A stretch of DNA of 64,000 bases from Liolophura sinensis (Eukaryota > Mollusca > Polyplacophora > Chitonida > Chitonidae): the NCBI RefSeq assembly GCF_032854445.1, contig NC_088300.1:53356984-53420983 (forward strand), given 5' to 3'. The position numbers and the translations under genes are program-made. A model generated the notes under the pieces. It did no database searches and was not told the origin of the DNA. It saw only the letters and a program-made list of their open reading frames with translations. Shown here piece after piece: positions 1-13,500 of the stretch. Numbering within the stretch: position 1 is the first letter of the stretch; every line of letters begins with the position of its first letter.

Positions 1-3000
1 TGCATGGATTCACACCTGACAATCAGAAAAATAAATATGCATTACAAATACATTCAATTATAGTTCAATTATATTGTTTTAGAATTTTTATTCAAATGAC
101 AACTCAGGAAAAAAGGGGGCAAAATTTACATACATTTATTGTCAACAGAACAGGACTTAATGGATAAAACAAACATGGATCAACCTTTTCAACCACATTT
201 TGAAACATTCTGAAGAAATATCTAGACAAATAATCCGCACAGTTTCATGAAGCTTGCATCTTTTGAGATAAAAACAAATCATTATTAGGACTGTTTTCAT
301 AATAAATGTATGCATAAATTCCACTGAAAAAAAACGCTTTAGTGGATGAAAAGGTTGAAAATTTACAGTAATCAAACATGGAGCAACTAGGTTAAATATA
401 CCAGTACTTCATTACACGGACAAGGTTTCATGAACTGAATTTGACACATAACTGTTATTAGACTGAGGTAGTAGTAGTAGTCAAAGAATACTTGACTTTA
501 AGTTTGAAATCATGTTTGTGGCTGAAGGAAACACAGCAGATCACAGAGAAAATCACTGTGCTTTGGCAAGTACCCGATGACTTCAAAGCCGCAGTTATAC
601 CAGAGGGATCTGGGTTTGGGTCTATAAACTTATTCACGTTATTGGTCTATGGCCAATCGGTTGTAGCGAGAGTGGGCTTTAGTCAATTGAACTATCAAGG
701 GCCTTACAGTAACACGGATCAAAAGAACAAAAACTTGGTTGGGTACGCATCCATGTACTGAAATGGTACTTCTTGGAACATTATCAGAGCTGGACAAAGG
801 AAAAGCAATTTTAAAGTGCAGTGGAACATTCTTACATTCATTCTAATGAACAGAAATAAAGACCTTCTCTGACAACCTAGCTTTCATACACTTTACATTT
901 ATAAGTTTTTTTTTCGTAATTTCACACTGTAAAGAGGTACTCCATGTTCTTACACACAGCACATGTTTACCAGCAAATGTGTCAAATCTGAAAATATTTG
1001 ATTTTTGAGCATTATGTCTTTGCATGAGTGTGGGGAATAAAGCAATCTTAACTGTACACATACATGTATTTTAATGCAGCAACTTGAAGTTAAATTTAAG
1101 CCAGATGTACATGCAGTACTTAAACTTTTACGGGTGCATTAGTACAAACAACAACAAGACATATACAAGGAAACAACAATATTTACACCACATTACATGT
1201 TGTTCATCAGACACCCTCAGGACTTATCACATACATGTATACATGTACATGTAGCACCAACTTTACAGACAAAAACTACTAATACATGTAAGAAAAACAA
1301 CATCAACACAGCTTGTTCCCTCCACCACATCATCCTGTACAGTATATCTGGGGTATGTAAAAGCAAACGTCATATTTCTTTCTCATGCAATTAACAAACA
1401 GCCTAACAGTGCAGCTTGTGGTACATGTACACCATGCCTTGTACACTGCTGCTTGAGTGAATTTTGCTAAATGACAAAAACTTAACCATGAGGGGGGAAA
1501 AGAGCACCAGCAGAGCATTACATCAGTTTACAAAGACACATGTGCACAGGAAAGTAAATTAGAAACGGGGAGGTGGCCACCCTGGGTATCATTAAATGGG
1601 AAACCTATTAACAATCCATATAAAAACATTGGCGTCAAGTGTTATTCCCAGTCACTGGGGGTAAACAGGCTGAGGAAGATGTCAATATGCACATTTCCAG
1701 GACCAAACCAATCTCCAGTGTAGGGCTCAAGTATAAACACAGTGCATTTCACTAGTGTCAAGTTACAGGTAGGGGGGAAAAACTACCAGCAACTGGCAGC
1801 ACACAACATTATACCGGCAAACTGTGCATGCTCAGCTTGGCACTGGGGTGGAACATGAGAGAAGGGGATGTGAACAGCTTGTGTTAAAATAACTGGACCA
1901 GCGACCTGTGTCACCAGTTAATATGTGCAGTACACTAAACCAGGGTCAGAATTTCACACCCATCCAGACAAAAACTGGGTAAATACCTTCAGCATTCCTC
2001 TTGACTGTAAGGAAGCAGGACAAGCATATACTTGGTTATACAATACATAAAACTAAATGTGTTTTATATGCAATAAGAGGAATTGTTGAGAACAAACAGG
2101 ACAAGTTAAACAGTTATACATGGCAAAACACACGTTCAGTTTCATGGTTACAAATAGACATGGGCATGTACATGTACACATTTCAGCCTGAAAATGCAAA
2201 GTATTCACATGAAGGTTGATCATAGGGCTGACAAAATTAACTAATTCAATGTTTGCCTATGTGGATTGATTTCTCCTTGATGGATATGGGGCCAACTTTA
2301 TAAAATTATCATTTATGACGTTCCTACAGAGTGCTGCATATTTGCATTGTTTTTCACTTTTCACTATCCCCCACTATTCTCATCCTGTATACCCATTAAG
2401 ACCACACATTAGTGCATATTTTGTGAATGGATGTACAAGTAAATGTTCAATTATTAATATATCTCACATCTAGCCTCTACAGCAGACAAATCCTCTGTAG
2501 TACAGATAGATAAACACTGGCATCAGCATAAATACATGAGCATGTATGTAATCCGGAATCAATCAAAAAAACACCCATGAAACAATGTTAAGATCAGAAA
2601 CAACATAGCAGCAAATACTACATGTACATGTATTTATATTTGTACACGTATACTGTATTCATTATAGAACTGTAACTTTGCTCTCATGTTTGTAGTGTTC
2701 CCCACTTAGGAATATACATATTTTGAGGGCATATTTTGAAGTTTATGAACTTTTAAAACTTTATTTCTCTTGGGACCCTGCAGATGGTCAACCCAACTTC
2801 AGGCAATGTACACGTAGTTTCTCTATTGTAACCAAAACATACTGATATACATGTAAGCCAACAGAATGCACTCACAGATGCCCTTCTATATGTAAAAAGT
2901 ATGAGGAATTGAGGAACTTTTGTAAACCTGTGTGTCTACCTCTGCCACCCAGCCTTGTAAAAGGTTATTCATGTACTTATCCTGACATTTCAACGGAAGA

Positions 3001-4110
3001 AATAAAACTTGTTAGCATCATTTATCACCCAGATTACAGGTCTTTTTTACTCCAGTAAAGCTGTACAGTGCGGTTCGAGCTGGGCAGATCTAACTCCGAC
3101 TGGTTAGGCATGTTCCTGTCACTGACAGAACACTAGTGTATACAGGTATAATGTAAACCAGCCAGTCTTAAAGAAGTCAGACTCTTGCAAAAGCTATGAG
3201 CAGTTACTCCTCGTGAACACACAACGTGTGGTATGCTCTAAACACATGTGAAAAATAGAGCCTGTCAAAACAGGAGGCATTCCCAAACCAATTAATTAAG
3301 AAAAGCATTTGGTAAATTTGGAAACGGCAGCAACTCTATCCCTGATGGGTGTGCACCATCTTACGCACAGCTTCAGTGTTCAGCAGAGAATTGCTTTTTT
3401 ACACAAGCATCCAAATTTTCTGTGTTTTCTTTTGCTATTTTTCCACTTGACTTGTTACATTCTCAGGAAAGATGTGCTAAGATCATGTCAACCACTTCCT
3501 CCCTTACATCTAACTCCTGCATGGATTCAAGATTGGGAAGACAGATGATGGAGCACAAGCTTGGAGGATTCCATAAGTACATGTACTAATCATACTACAA
3601 TTTGGCTTCAAAGAATTCCCCCAAATGCAAAATTGTTCCATCAAGAGAGATTCTTAAGGTCGTACCATGCACGCACAAAAGAGGGCGAGTTGAAAGGAGA
3701 GGAAGAGTTGTGTAATTGTAAATGTATTGTTTTGGCATATTTCCTGGGTAACCCTGATTTATGATTGAGATAAATATGACAAAACTACACATGCTAGAAA
3801 AACATGGCAGTCATTGGTAGATATTTTGTTTCACGTCAAAGTACATGTAATACCGAAGTGTAATTGAATCAGTTTGGGCAATAAGCACAAAGCAGAAAAT
3901 TTTCAACTGTTATTGTGATAAGATGTGGCATCATTTTAAAATGGCCATCTATATAATTAATCATTGTTTGAGGGAAAATTCAAATCTGCATGTTAGTGGA
4001 ATTAGACAGTTTTCTATGATATAAAGGCATGTATGTGTAAACAGAAGCTAAGCTAATGTTGGGTACTGTTTAGACATAATTTTCCTCTTAACTTAAAATG
4101 AAATACAAAC
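1..4110. other. LRP5/6 intron 3 (or flank), no exon recognised
   Basis: No open reading frame here matches LRP5/6 downstream modules or any other family that I recognise on either strand. The short ORFs at 492-761 and 3309-3764 show no domain and look like chance. The stretch is AT-rich and dotted with TACATGTA-type palindromes, for example around 1235-1255, 2165-2175 and 2617-2632. By inference it is the intron after LRP5/6 coding exon 3. Confidence 0.6.
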
Positions 4111-4511
4111 CTTTTGGTTGTCGAAGAGCACTGTAGACATGTATATCCATGGGAGAAAAAATTTCACTTTGAATAACCTTTCGGTCTTGTCCGGTGACTT
4201 TGTTACAGGAATGGATAGACTGGGTCTGCCAGTCTGTCCAGTAAAGAGTGTCACCCAGCTGTGTCAATGCAAACGGATGTGCCAATTTCCCCTCGATCAC
4301 TGCACGGCGGTCACTCCCATCAAAGTTGCAACTGTTGATATACACCAACTTAGCATCCACCCAAAATATTTTGGAATCTTCATAATCCAGTGTTAATCCG
4401 TTGGGCCAGTGGATATTCGTGTTGACTATTACTTGTCGACTTAACGGGTTGCCGTCCATCCCAGCTCGTTCAATCTTGGGCATCTCTCCCCAATCAGTCC
4501 AATACATATAT
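4111..4511 (-). CDS. LRP6: LRP5/6 coding exon 3 (YWTD propeller 1, second half)
   Basis: The acceptor TTTAAG precedes 4511 and the donor GTTTGT follows 4111; the exon is 401 nt long. It encodes [20 protein letters not shown], then [14 protein letters not shown] and finally [15 protein letters not shown]. This completes propeller 1 up to the point where the family continues with an EGF-like module (NPC...). The intron between exons 2 and 3 is 528 nt and contains nothing that I recognise. Confidence 0.95.
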
Positions 4512-7500
4512 CTTAAACAAAAACCAAATAAAGCATATAAGAAATCAGAACACAAATCATGACATGTAACTTAGCACTTTGTAGCAAATAGAAATGATCA
4601 TGAAAAACTGACACACAAACAAAAAAGAAATGGCAGCTTGCATTGATAACAGAAATATGTGAAGCATTACCAGACACATGTACATGCATGTGGTTAACTT
4701 TCAGAAAGCATCCAATGTCAGATTTATTTCATTTTCGCCTTGCAGAAGAAAGTTTACACATAATGTATGTAATGTAAACATTCAGCAGTGTTGATCACAG
4801 AACAAAAATCAGCTTAAATTTGAATTTTATACAGAGGATCATCACCTTCTTATGTGCTGTCTGAAAATGTCAATCGCTATAAAATAACCATCAGATCTAC
4901 ATGTACTTGTATAGTTGATTTTTCAACTAAATTCCGAGGATAAACAATAAGTGTACTAAATATTGTGTAAATACTGTCTTGTTTTCCACTTAAATCCAAC
5001 ACTGTGTTAAAAATAAGATGTGTGATGGTTTAAGCATACCCATTGAGGGGATCCAGCGCAATGGCTCTGGGCTGGTCCAGATCTTCCCAGAAAAGAACTT
5101 TCCGATGGGATCCATCCAAATTGCTCACTTCAATCCGGTTAGTCTCGGAATCTGTCCAATACAACTTCTTTCCTAGCCAGTCACAGGCCAGTCCATCCGG
5201 AGAGACCAAACCAGTGGTAACAACATCAAGGCTTATTCTTGAGCCATTGATGTAAGTTCTTTTGATCATTTCTAAACTGACTTCTGTCCAGAAAACCATG
5301 CTTTCCTCATAGTAGAAATCCACGGCAGCCGCATCCTCCAGACCCCCAATAATAACAGTGGAATTCCCTTTGCCATTGGATACTTCAATTAGCTGGACAT
5401 CCCGGCGGTTGGCAAATAACAGGGAAGGATTTCCTACAACAGTCAAAGGGAGGAATTCAGATCCTAGTTACATGCACAGACTAATAATGAACATGTAGTC
5501 TAAATTGTAATATATGTAGCAACAAAGTGATATTTTCTTTCTTTGATGGCAAATGTTGACTGTCAAACAAGAAAACCAAAAATCAATAAATAAATAAAAA
5601 TTGAGTAAAAAAGTGTAGTGCTTTTGACAACAATCTACAATGTTGTTCTTTGTAAGCAAAATCAATTAGAGTGGCAAACTTTTCTTTTGCTAAGTACTAT
5701 GTATTTCGATTCAAAGATTTGTCAAAATTAGCCTGAGCCCTTTTTATTTAAATACATGATCCTGCAAATGAACGATACACACACAATGACATCTAAACAG
5801 CATAAGTAATGTACATAAATATTCAGGGTAGGCAAAGTTTCGTATACCTAACCTTACATGTATATATCGTTAATCCAATGGAAAGACAAACAAATTTTCA
5901 CAATATTTCAACACACACCTTAGCATACATGTATAAGAATGTGTGGTACATGTGTACCTTTACACGTCACAGTTCATGTGTTTGTATATCAAATACATAT
6001 GCAAGTATATATTAAAGAACTTTACATGTTAGAGATCTTAAGTATATATACCTTGCAAAAAGCATGTTCAACACTGCTCTATTACACATAGTAAGTCTAT
6101 GGAATACCATAACATGCCAGTTTTGGAGCATTTATTCTATCTAAATAGCATTTCATCAACATGTATACATGTTTTGTATGGGTAGGAAGCAGTACCAAAT
6201 AATAACAGTGACCATGCAGAGCCTCAACCATCGGGATAGAGGAGTGGCAGGAGGTAAATGGTATGCACAAGAGATAGGGAGCTGCCAGTTCCCAGTCTGT
6301 TCTTGAACCTGTCAAATGAAGTATGTCAATCTGCCAGCACCCATCTGCCAGCCAGAAAATCTGACATGTCCTATCAAGATAATGGCAGAGCTGGGCCATC
6401 AGCACAGCCCTGATCCTTACACACTAGGCTGCCTGGGTCAAGCCCACAGTTCTTCAGAGTCCTTTAATTAGCAACATACTCTTCCCATCTTTATCCCAGC
6501 CAAACCAGGAACTAACAGACCCCACTTTGTAAACACAAGAGCATTCATGGACCATCACAAGTTTACTTCAGTATATGGAAGTCAACCCTCGGTGAATTGC
6601 TGAATCCCAATCACTTGATACATGTTCATGTAACATCAAACTACATGTACACTACTCTAGAAGAAGGGTAGAAAGAACATCTTACTTTATCCACAAATAT
6701 AAACAGATCAAGTTCAAAAGTAAAACCTTAATTTTTCTAAACACAATGTTAAACTAAACTGTTCAAAAAATCAGGACTTTAACATATATAGCATACATGT
6801 TGATGTATTGTCTCAGAAGTAGAACTAAAATCGCTAGTCCAATTACCATCCTTACTTATACAATGGAAGTTACATGTAGGATAAAATTTTTTACACAGAT
6901 TGTGGAATCATAATCAAACCATACGTATGGAGAGAATGTAAACAGAGAATGTAAACAGACAACCTAGCAAACTGAAGAGCAGGTAACACATCAAGTCCTG
7001 AGCCATGCCAATCATGGAAACCCAACATGTTATATCCTCTAGTCAGCCGCAATGAATGATGACAGGCACATATAGGCATACTTCATAAAGCTGGGATCTA
7101 CATGCATACATAAAAATAAGCAGGTATTTTTGGCAGACTTAATAATTAAGAATGATGTTGGAAAAGGTGACATGACATTTTAAGCCCGCTAGGTTTTTAA
7201 CACTGTCAGTGTCATATTGCTTATGAAAGAGATGAATTGCTTGCCAGGTGTAACTTATTTCAGCCACAAAAACAATACATAAAACAGATGTAAACTGTTT
7301 AATTTCATTAACCAATTGAAATGATTACAATCTCTTAACTTGTCAAACTTCCACAAAGATATCACACAACAAACTAGAACAATGTTCAACAGTTTAAATA
7401 CATGTTGGTAACAATACATGTAGAAAGTTTCTAATTTCTTTGAACTATGCATTGGCCAAATTACACAACTGGATTCTTTTTATTTCCCACAAATAAATAT

Positions 7501-10500
7501 GGTAATTTTTAAATCAGAGATTTGGATGGACTGCGTTTTACAGGAGTCTTTATTTTGCATAAATGTATTAAAGAGCAATATGACAAGAGCCTGTGTGAGT
7601 GGATTGTGAAGCTTGATCTAAGTAAAGTGTACTCATCTTTACAATGTACAATCAACTGTCACAATGCTGACAGCGGATGCGCATAATCAGAACAGAAATA
7701 CTTCAAATCATACATGTACATCAATACAGAAATTAATCTGCATACATGTTTATGCATGTAAATGCAACAGATGGATGAGACAACTTAACAGATTACCCTA
7801 AGTCCTCAGTCTTTTCGAATATGAAAGATCGACATTCAATGTATGCACATTTTTAATTTCATTTTGAAGTCAAACCTACATTGATTGATCAGTTTCAGGG
7901 CTCCATAAAAAGTATAATTTTATGCATCATACAGCCAGTACATACGATATGGCATATAGTATAATGGGTACATTTCTCATGCATGCACTGTAATTCTTCA
8001 ATCTTTTCGCACATTTGCAAGGTATTTATTCAAGCATATTCTTAAAGCATTACTCTTGTATTGACTGACAAAATCATATTTTTTGTGAAGCCCTGAAATT
8101 GGCCAACCCAATCAAATGTAGTTTTGTTTACAAAATAAAAATTAAAAATGTGCATAAATTGCACTGAAGAGGTTGAGGAATTAGGGTACAATGTACAGCT
8201 AAACACAAAATACCAGAAACCATCAAGAAAACCATGTATGAAGTAAATTTCGTAAGCGCTGTAAGAAATCATCAGGTCATCACATAAAATAAAAGAGTAT
8301 GACATACACAATAAATTAAGTAATATATTTAACATTTTCTGTTAACCTCATCAAAATTTCTGGTCACGTATTCATTACTTGTTTTAAATTCTAACTGGCT
8401 GCGATCAGAATATGACAGTTAATTATCTACTCAACACTGCCTATGTAAGTAGGCAAATCCCACACAAAAAGCTGGGAACCAAGCAAGGTAAAAAAAAAAA
8501 AACTGCCAAAAGGCACAGGCTGAAATTATTTTACATGTATATGTCTTGAATGGTATACCCAGTGAACCAAGATATCAAGGAGCACTCATGCATCACAATT
8601 CCACTTTCACAGCGAACTATGGAAATGACCTGATCAGATTAGGAGGGCAGGGTAGGCTTAACCCGTCAAATTATACCTGATGATGCATCTCAGTGTATGC
8701 ATGGCTGGGATAAATAGGTAGAGCCAGATAAGATACTGATGTCAGATGATATGGCCAACACAATTAAGTTTTCTTTTTAATGCAGGCACAGTACATGTAC
8801 TTGACTCAATGCTAATCGTGTACTATGTGCAGTATGTATAAGTCTTATACAGGTAAAGTAAAGTGTAAATATGCAGTGAGACAAAATGTTTTTTTTTTCA
8901 CAAGCATATTTTGAAAAAGCATAATTCTGTAGCCAGACTCCAGATTATTTTGAAAGTTCAACTCAGTATGTGATGTACAAAAGCAACAGCACACAATATG
9001 TAATTGTTGCAAGCATGCTAACTTGTAACTACATATATTAAATATGAAGTCTGACTTCATAACTGAGGTCAGTCTTTATCAAAGCCTAAAGCACACCTGT
9101 TTTTCTTGCTCATTAAGGTTCACAGCATACATTACCATATTTTAATATCGTAATGCATGTTAATGTATGTCAGCATTCTACATTTTCCAACAGGGCTTTC
9201 AGCTACCACATACAAGTATGTGAAAATAACAATTGTACACATTCTAAAATAATACTGACATGGGCTGAGTGTCTTTGGAACATTGACTATAAACACAGAA
9301 TAACATGCCAACATTATCATGGTGGATTTAACTAGGTTTGTACAAGATTAGCCACTTCTCAAGAAACCGGCTTCTGTCTCAGTTATGATATGTACATGTT
9401 TCCATAAATCATAATTGTTTCCTCTACCTTAGTGTCGATGTGCAAAAGGCTGAGAACACATCACCACCTACACAGATGTAACAATGTACCTCTGGCTTCT
9501 ATGAGTCGCACGTAAGCGCCGCGAGAGTTACAATGTGTTATGGGTTCTAAATTGTTCATCTTGTGATTGAGGACATTTATCAGTAAACATTTTCAGAAAT
9601 AAGCCACGCAGCCATCCCAAAGTTGCACAGAATATCCCTAGCGTAAACGCGGACACCAAAAAATTCCACTGACCAGCTCTCCATTTCCCCGTTTTCGTCC
9701 TTTTTTCCATATTTCACACTGATAGCAGCAACAAAGGTCTCGAGGCTAGTCACGGGACTCAAACTCTCCCCTCTCGTGTCAACTGAAACCTTCACTCAAA
9801 TACGCACCTCCTGAGACCTGTTTTGTATATTGTGGTGTGAAATATGGTAACAAAAAAGGCGAACACGGAAAAAAGGAGAGCTGGTCAGCAGGATTTTTTG
9901 GTGTTGGTAAGTTTGTGTTTACGATAGTGATATTCTGTATAACATTGGGATGGCTGTATGGCCTTTTTTTGAAAATGTTTACTGATAAATGTCCTCAATC
10001 AGTAGATCGACATTTAAGAGCTCGCAACATGCTGTGACTCTCGCGGTACTTGTGTGCCACTCGAAGAGGAGAGAGGTACATTATTGCAACTAATCACCAC
10101 CATGGTTAAGTAAAACTTACTAAGCTGGTTGTCAGGCTCATAGTATCAAAATGCACAGTAAGCACATATTACAACTCAAATGCCTAGAGGCTTCCGGGCC
10201 CTGGTCAGCAAATATTCCAAATACACATGTTTTAAAACTGTCAAATTCATGCAACTTTCCACAAGATATAGAGCACATTACTGTACACGTGCAAGCCAGT
10301 CATAGATCCAGCAGGAGTGTCAGTCTGAATAACTCACAAACTTGTAATTTATCATGCAATTCATTAAAACATACATATACATGTTGCAGTACTAACTATT
10401 GTATTGATATTACTGCTACAGATATAAGAAATATGCCCCACTTTATCATACAAGGTTGTTCACAAATAATTCATACAAACTGGGTGTTGGACACATATAT

Positions 10501-13500
10501 ACCTATTTTTCTCATTGTGAAGCAAATGTATACAAGTAAAATCTGCCAAATATCACGACAGTTGACAACACTTTTGTGTTCACTGCTTAAAACAAAATGG
10601 AATAGCTGAGAGTGCATACATGCATTGCATGTTTGATTCCATTCCACAAACTTTTGATTTGGTTTTAAACATGTTTCGTGCCATGGTTATCCAGGTCTCA
10701 AAAATTTGGACATGGTGAGGTGATGACTAAAAGTAGAAGAGTGTGCTGTTATAAATACATGAAGAGCAATGCACTCTGGCATGTATAGTTAAAGGTGACA
10801 GACGCCAAATATCTCCTATGATGATATGACAACACACATGGAGGTCCACAATCACAACATGTACAAAAGTCAATGTTATTTTCAGCTCCCTGCTTTCCAG
10901 CCATTGACCCAGAAGACTTAAACAGCAGATAAGTAGGTATGTGTTTGCCTTTGAAAACAGGCCTAGAGGAAAGATGAGATTTAGAAATGCGGAGATATCA
11001 ATCTTGACTGGTGACAGCAAGCCCCTGGCTGCAGCAGTAGTCAGAGGCCAAGCTTCTACCCAAATCAGCCAACTGTAACCTTTAGCCAGCAGCTAAAATC
11101 GACACTCACAGATGTACCGCATATATTAACTTCACATGGCTAAAGCCTGATTTCAGTTTTAAGGGATCGGCCATATACAATACTACACATGGAAATACAA
11201 CTTTTAAAATACATTTTCTTTTAGGAGACTGTCAGTCATCTAGAGTTCGACTACTTAATAATGTTTTACAGACTCAAGTAAGTAGTATAAACCATAAGTT
11301 TACAGATGGCATTTCCCCTACTTCTGTCATATTTTAATATTCATTTGCATGTACATGTACTGTGTAGTACAAAGTTTTTCAACAAAGTCGTGTAGAGAGC
11401 CAAAAGTGCACCTTGGAGGATTCTTGCAGAAACCACAAAAATATTTTCAAATCCTGTCTTTCTCTTTTTACAGACTTTCACTCTTTCCTATTTTGTGTGC
11501 CTGTTTTCATCATTCCTTATGAAAAAAAAAAAAAAAGTGACACTAAATTTGTCTCTTTAAGTGATGTCACCAACATGAAGTTAACACCAACAGAGTTAAC
11601 TTGGGGTTGGAATGATAGGTATGGTTACCATAATTGCTTTAGGTAATGGTGTGGGCCAAAAATTTCCAATTAACATCAAAACATCACTGGCCAGCAGGGC
11701 CAATGTCCTTTGAGATATATTGATCCTGCTTCATAATAGCTCTTCCTCTTCCCTGGAAAAGGAATACATAATCGAAGACAACCTGTTCTATGATCATTTA
11801 CTTTCATCTAAATCTACAGTGACTGCATCACTATCTGCATCTAGTAGCAGTTTTGAGAAGATTAATTATTATTTTAATACAGTATCTTTATGGCCATTGA
11901 AAGCCATATAAAAGGCTGATGAATCACAGGTCAGTCAGATAAAAATTCCAAAGGCCTCAAACCATTTAATTTTGAGACCTAACAGGAAGTGACTATATTA
12001 TGATATAAACATCTAATGACAAACTGAGGGGCTTCTTTTATCAGTAATTTTGTGAACACTGGTCAATATCATGTCAAAATCAGCCTAAAATACTTAAAAA
12101 TACTTGTTATTACTTAAATAGATACAATGTCACTGCACTCTCAAAAGGCAATCAGCTACCCCATGCCTTAGTCTTCTGGTAACAGGTGTATTTGTAAGAG
12201 CACTGCCCATGATGACAGCCAGTTTGAAGTTTACTGTTAAGGGTGACATAACAGGGGAGGCACAAAAGGAGAGTCTCTCTTTAATGACCCAGGGAGAGAA
12301 TGATTACATAACAAGAGTGCCCACATGGATAATCACATTACATAACACAGCAGTTACAAACACTTTCAAAGATATATTCAGAGAACACTTTGAGGTAGTA
12401 AAAATATTGCTTATCCTGAGTTAATCCAATTTCGATTAAACAAGAAACTGACATATAACCAACCTACAATGGGAGATGAAAAACACCTGCCTATAAAACA
12501 CTCACCAGTACAAGTAAATCTCATTTAGGACATACAGAGCATGACAACCAATACCTTAAAACCATAAATATATTGAACTAAGGTCCTATGGTAACAGATG
12601 AGGTTGCATTAAATAAAACATTAAATACACGTGTGTGTAATTAATGTACCCAGATATTCAGAAGACGAGACACATATACATGTACATGAAAATGGTAAAG
12701 CTAAAAAAATATATATATATCAATCATATGGAGAGAAAATATAACCATGCCTTCCTCATTAATCAAGTTAATCACCTCTACCTCAGACAGCTATTTTGTT
12801 AGTGAGCAAAATTCCAAAATCAACCCACTGTGGAGAAAATTGAGCAGAGCACTAAGTAACCTTAGTGATGGATCATTCTGGTACTGAAGATTAATGAAAA
12901 TACTAAGTACAAATACATCACGAAACACTGACAAGTCAACAGCTTCGGACATTCCAGCATTTCTCATTAGCTTAGGGTGAAAATTAGTGTGTGGCTTAAT
13001 GGAAAAGATGTTGAATTATAATGAATATTTCATATTTTATCGGAATTCCATGAAATCAATGCATGCATGAACAAGGTAAAACTGGGAGGTACATTTAAGA
13101 ATGTTACATTTTAATCACTGACTGATATTTTCATATATGAGGGCAATTTACAATGTTAGGCTTTGTCTTGCCTAGATTAGATCAGATTTGTTTTCACCTA
13201 TAACCAGTAGGCATTTGATAGGCGTTTGATAGGCCTTGTCCGACAAGAACGTGTATGTTAGGTCATCACAATGAATGAAAAAATGAAAAACAAATTTTTA
13301 ATTCGTAACATTACATACTTGATCATGTGATTACTGCCTTAGCTTAAAAATCTAATTCTGGGGAGATCTCACCGATATCTGCGTAAACTCGCAAGACCCT
13401 TGAAACAGCGATTGGGCTTGTTCTTCCCAATCCACTCTATGACAGACTTAGAGTTTTATGTCAAATGAGAAGAAATTCTTCAGAGAAGTACCACTACCGC

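Noticed and set aside
6190-6440. Possible SINE in minus orientation within LRP5/6 intron 1
   Set aside because: A B-box-like GGTTCAAGAACAG is present on the minus strand, but no A-box, body or tail matches the other families, so it is not listed as an element.
10151-10609. 152-codon open frame on the plus strand in LRP5/6 intron 1
   Set aside because: Composition follows the local DNA (Thr, Ser, His and Ile rich), with no domain, no membrane pattern and no splice context. Probably chance.
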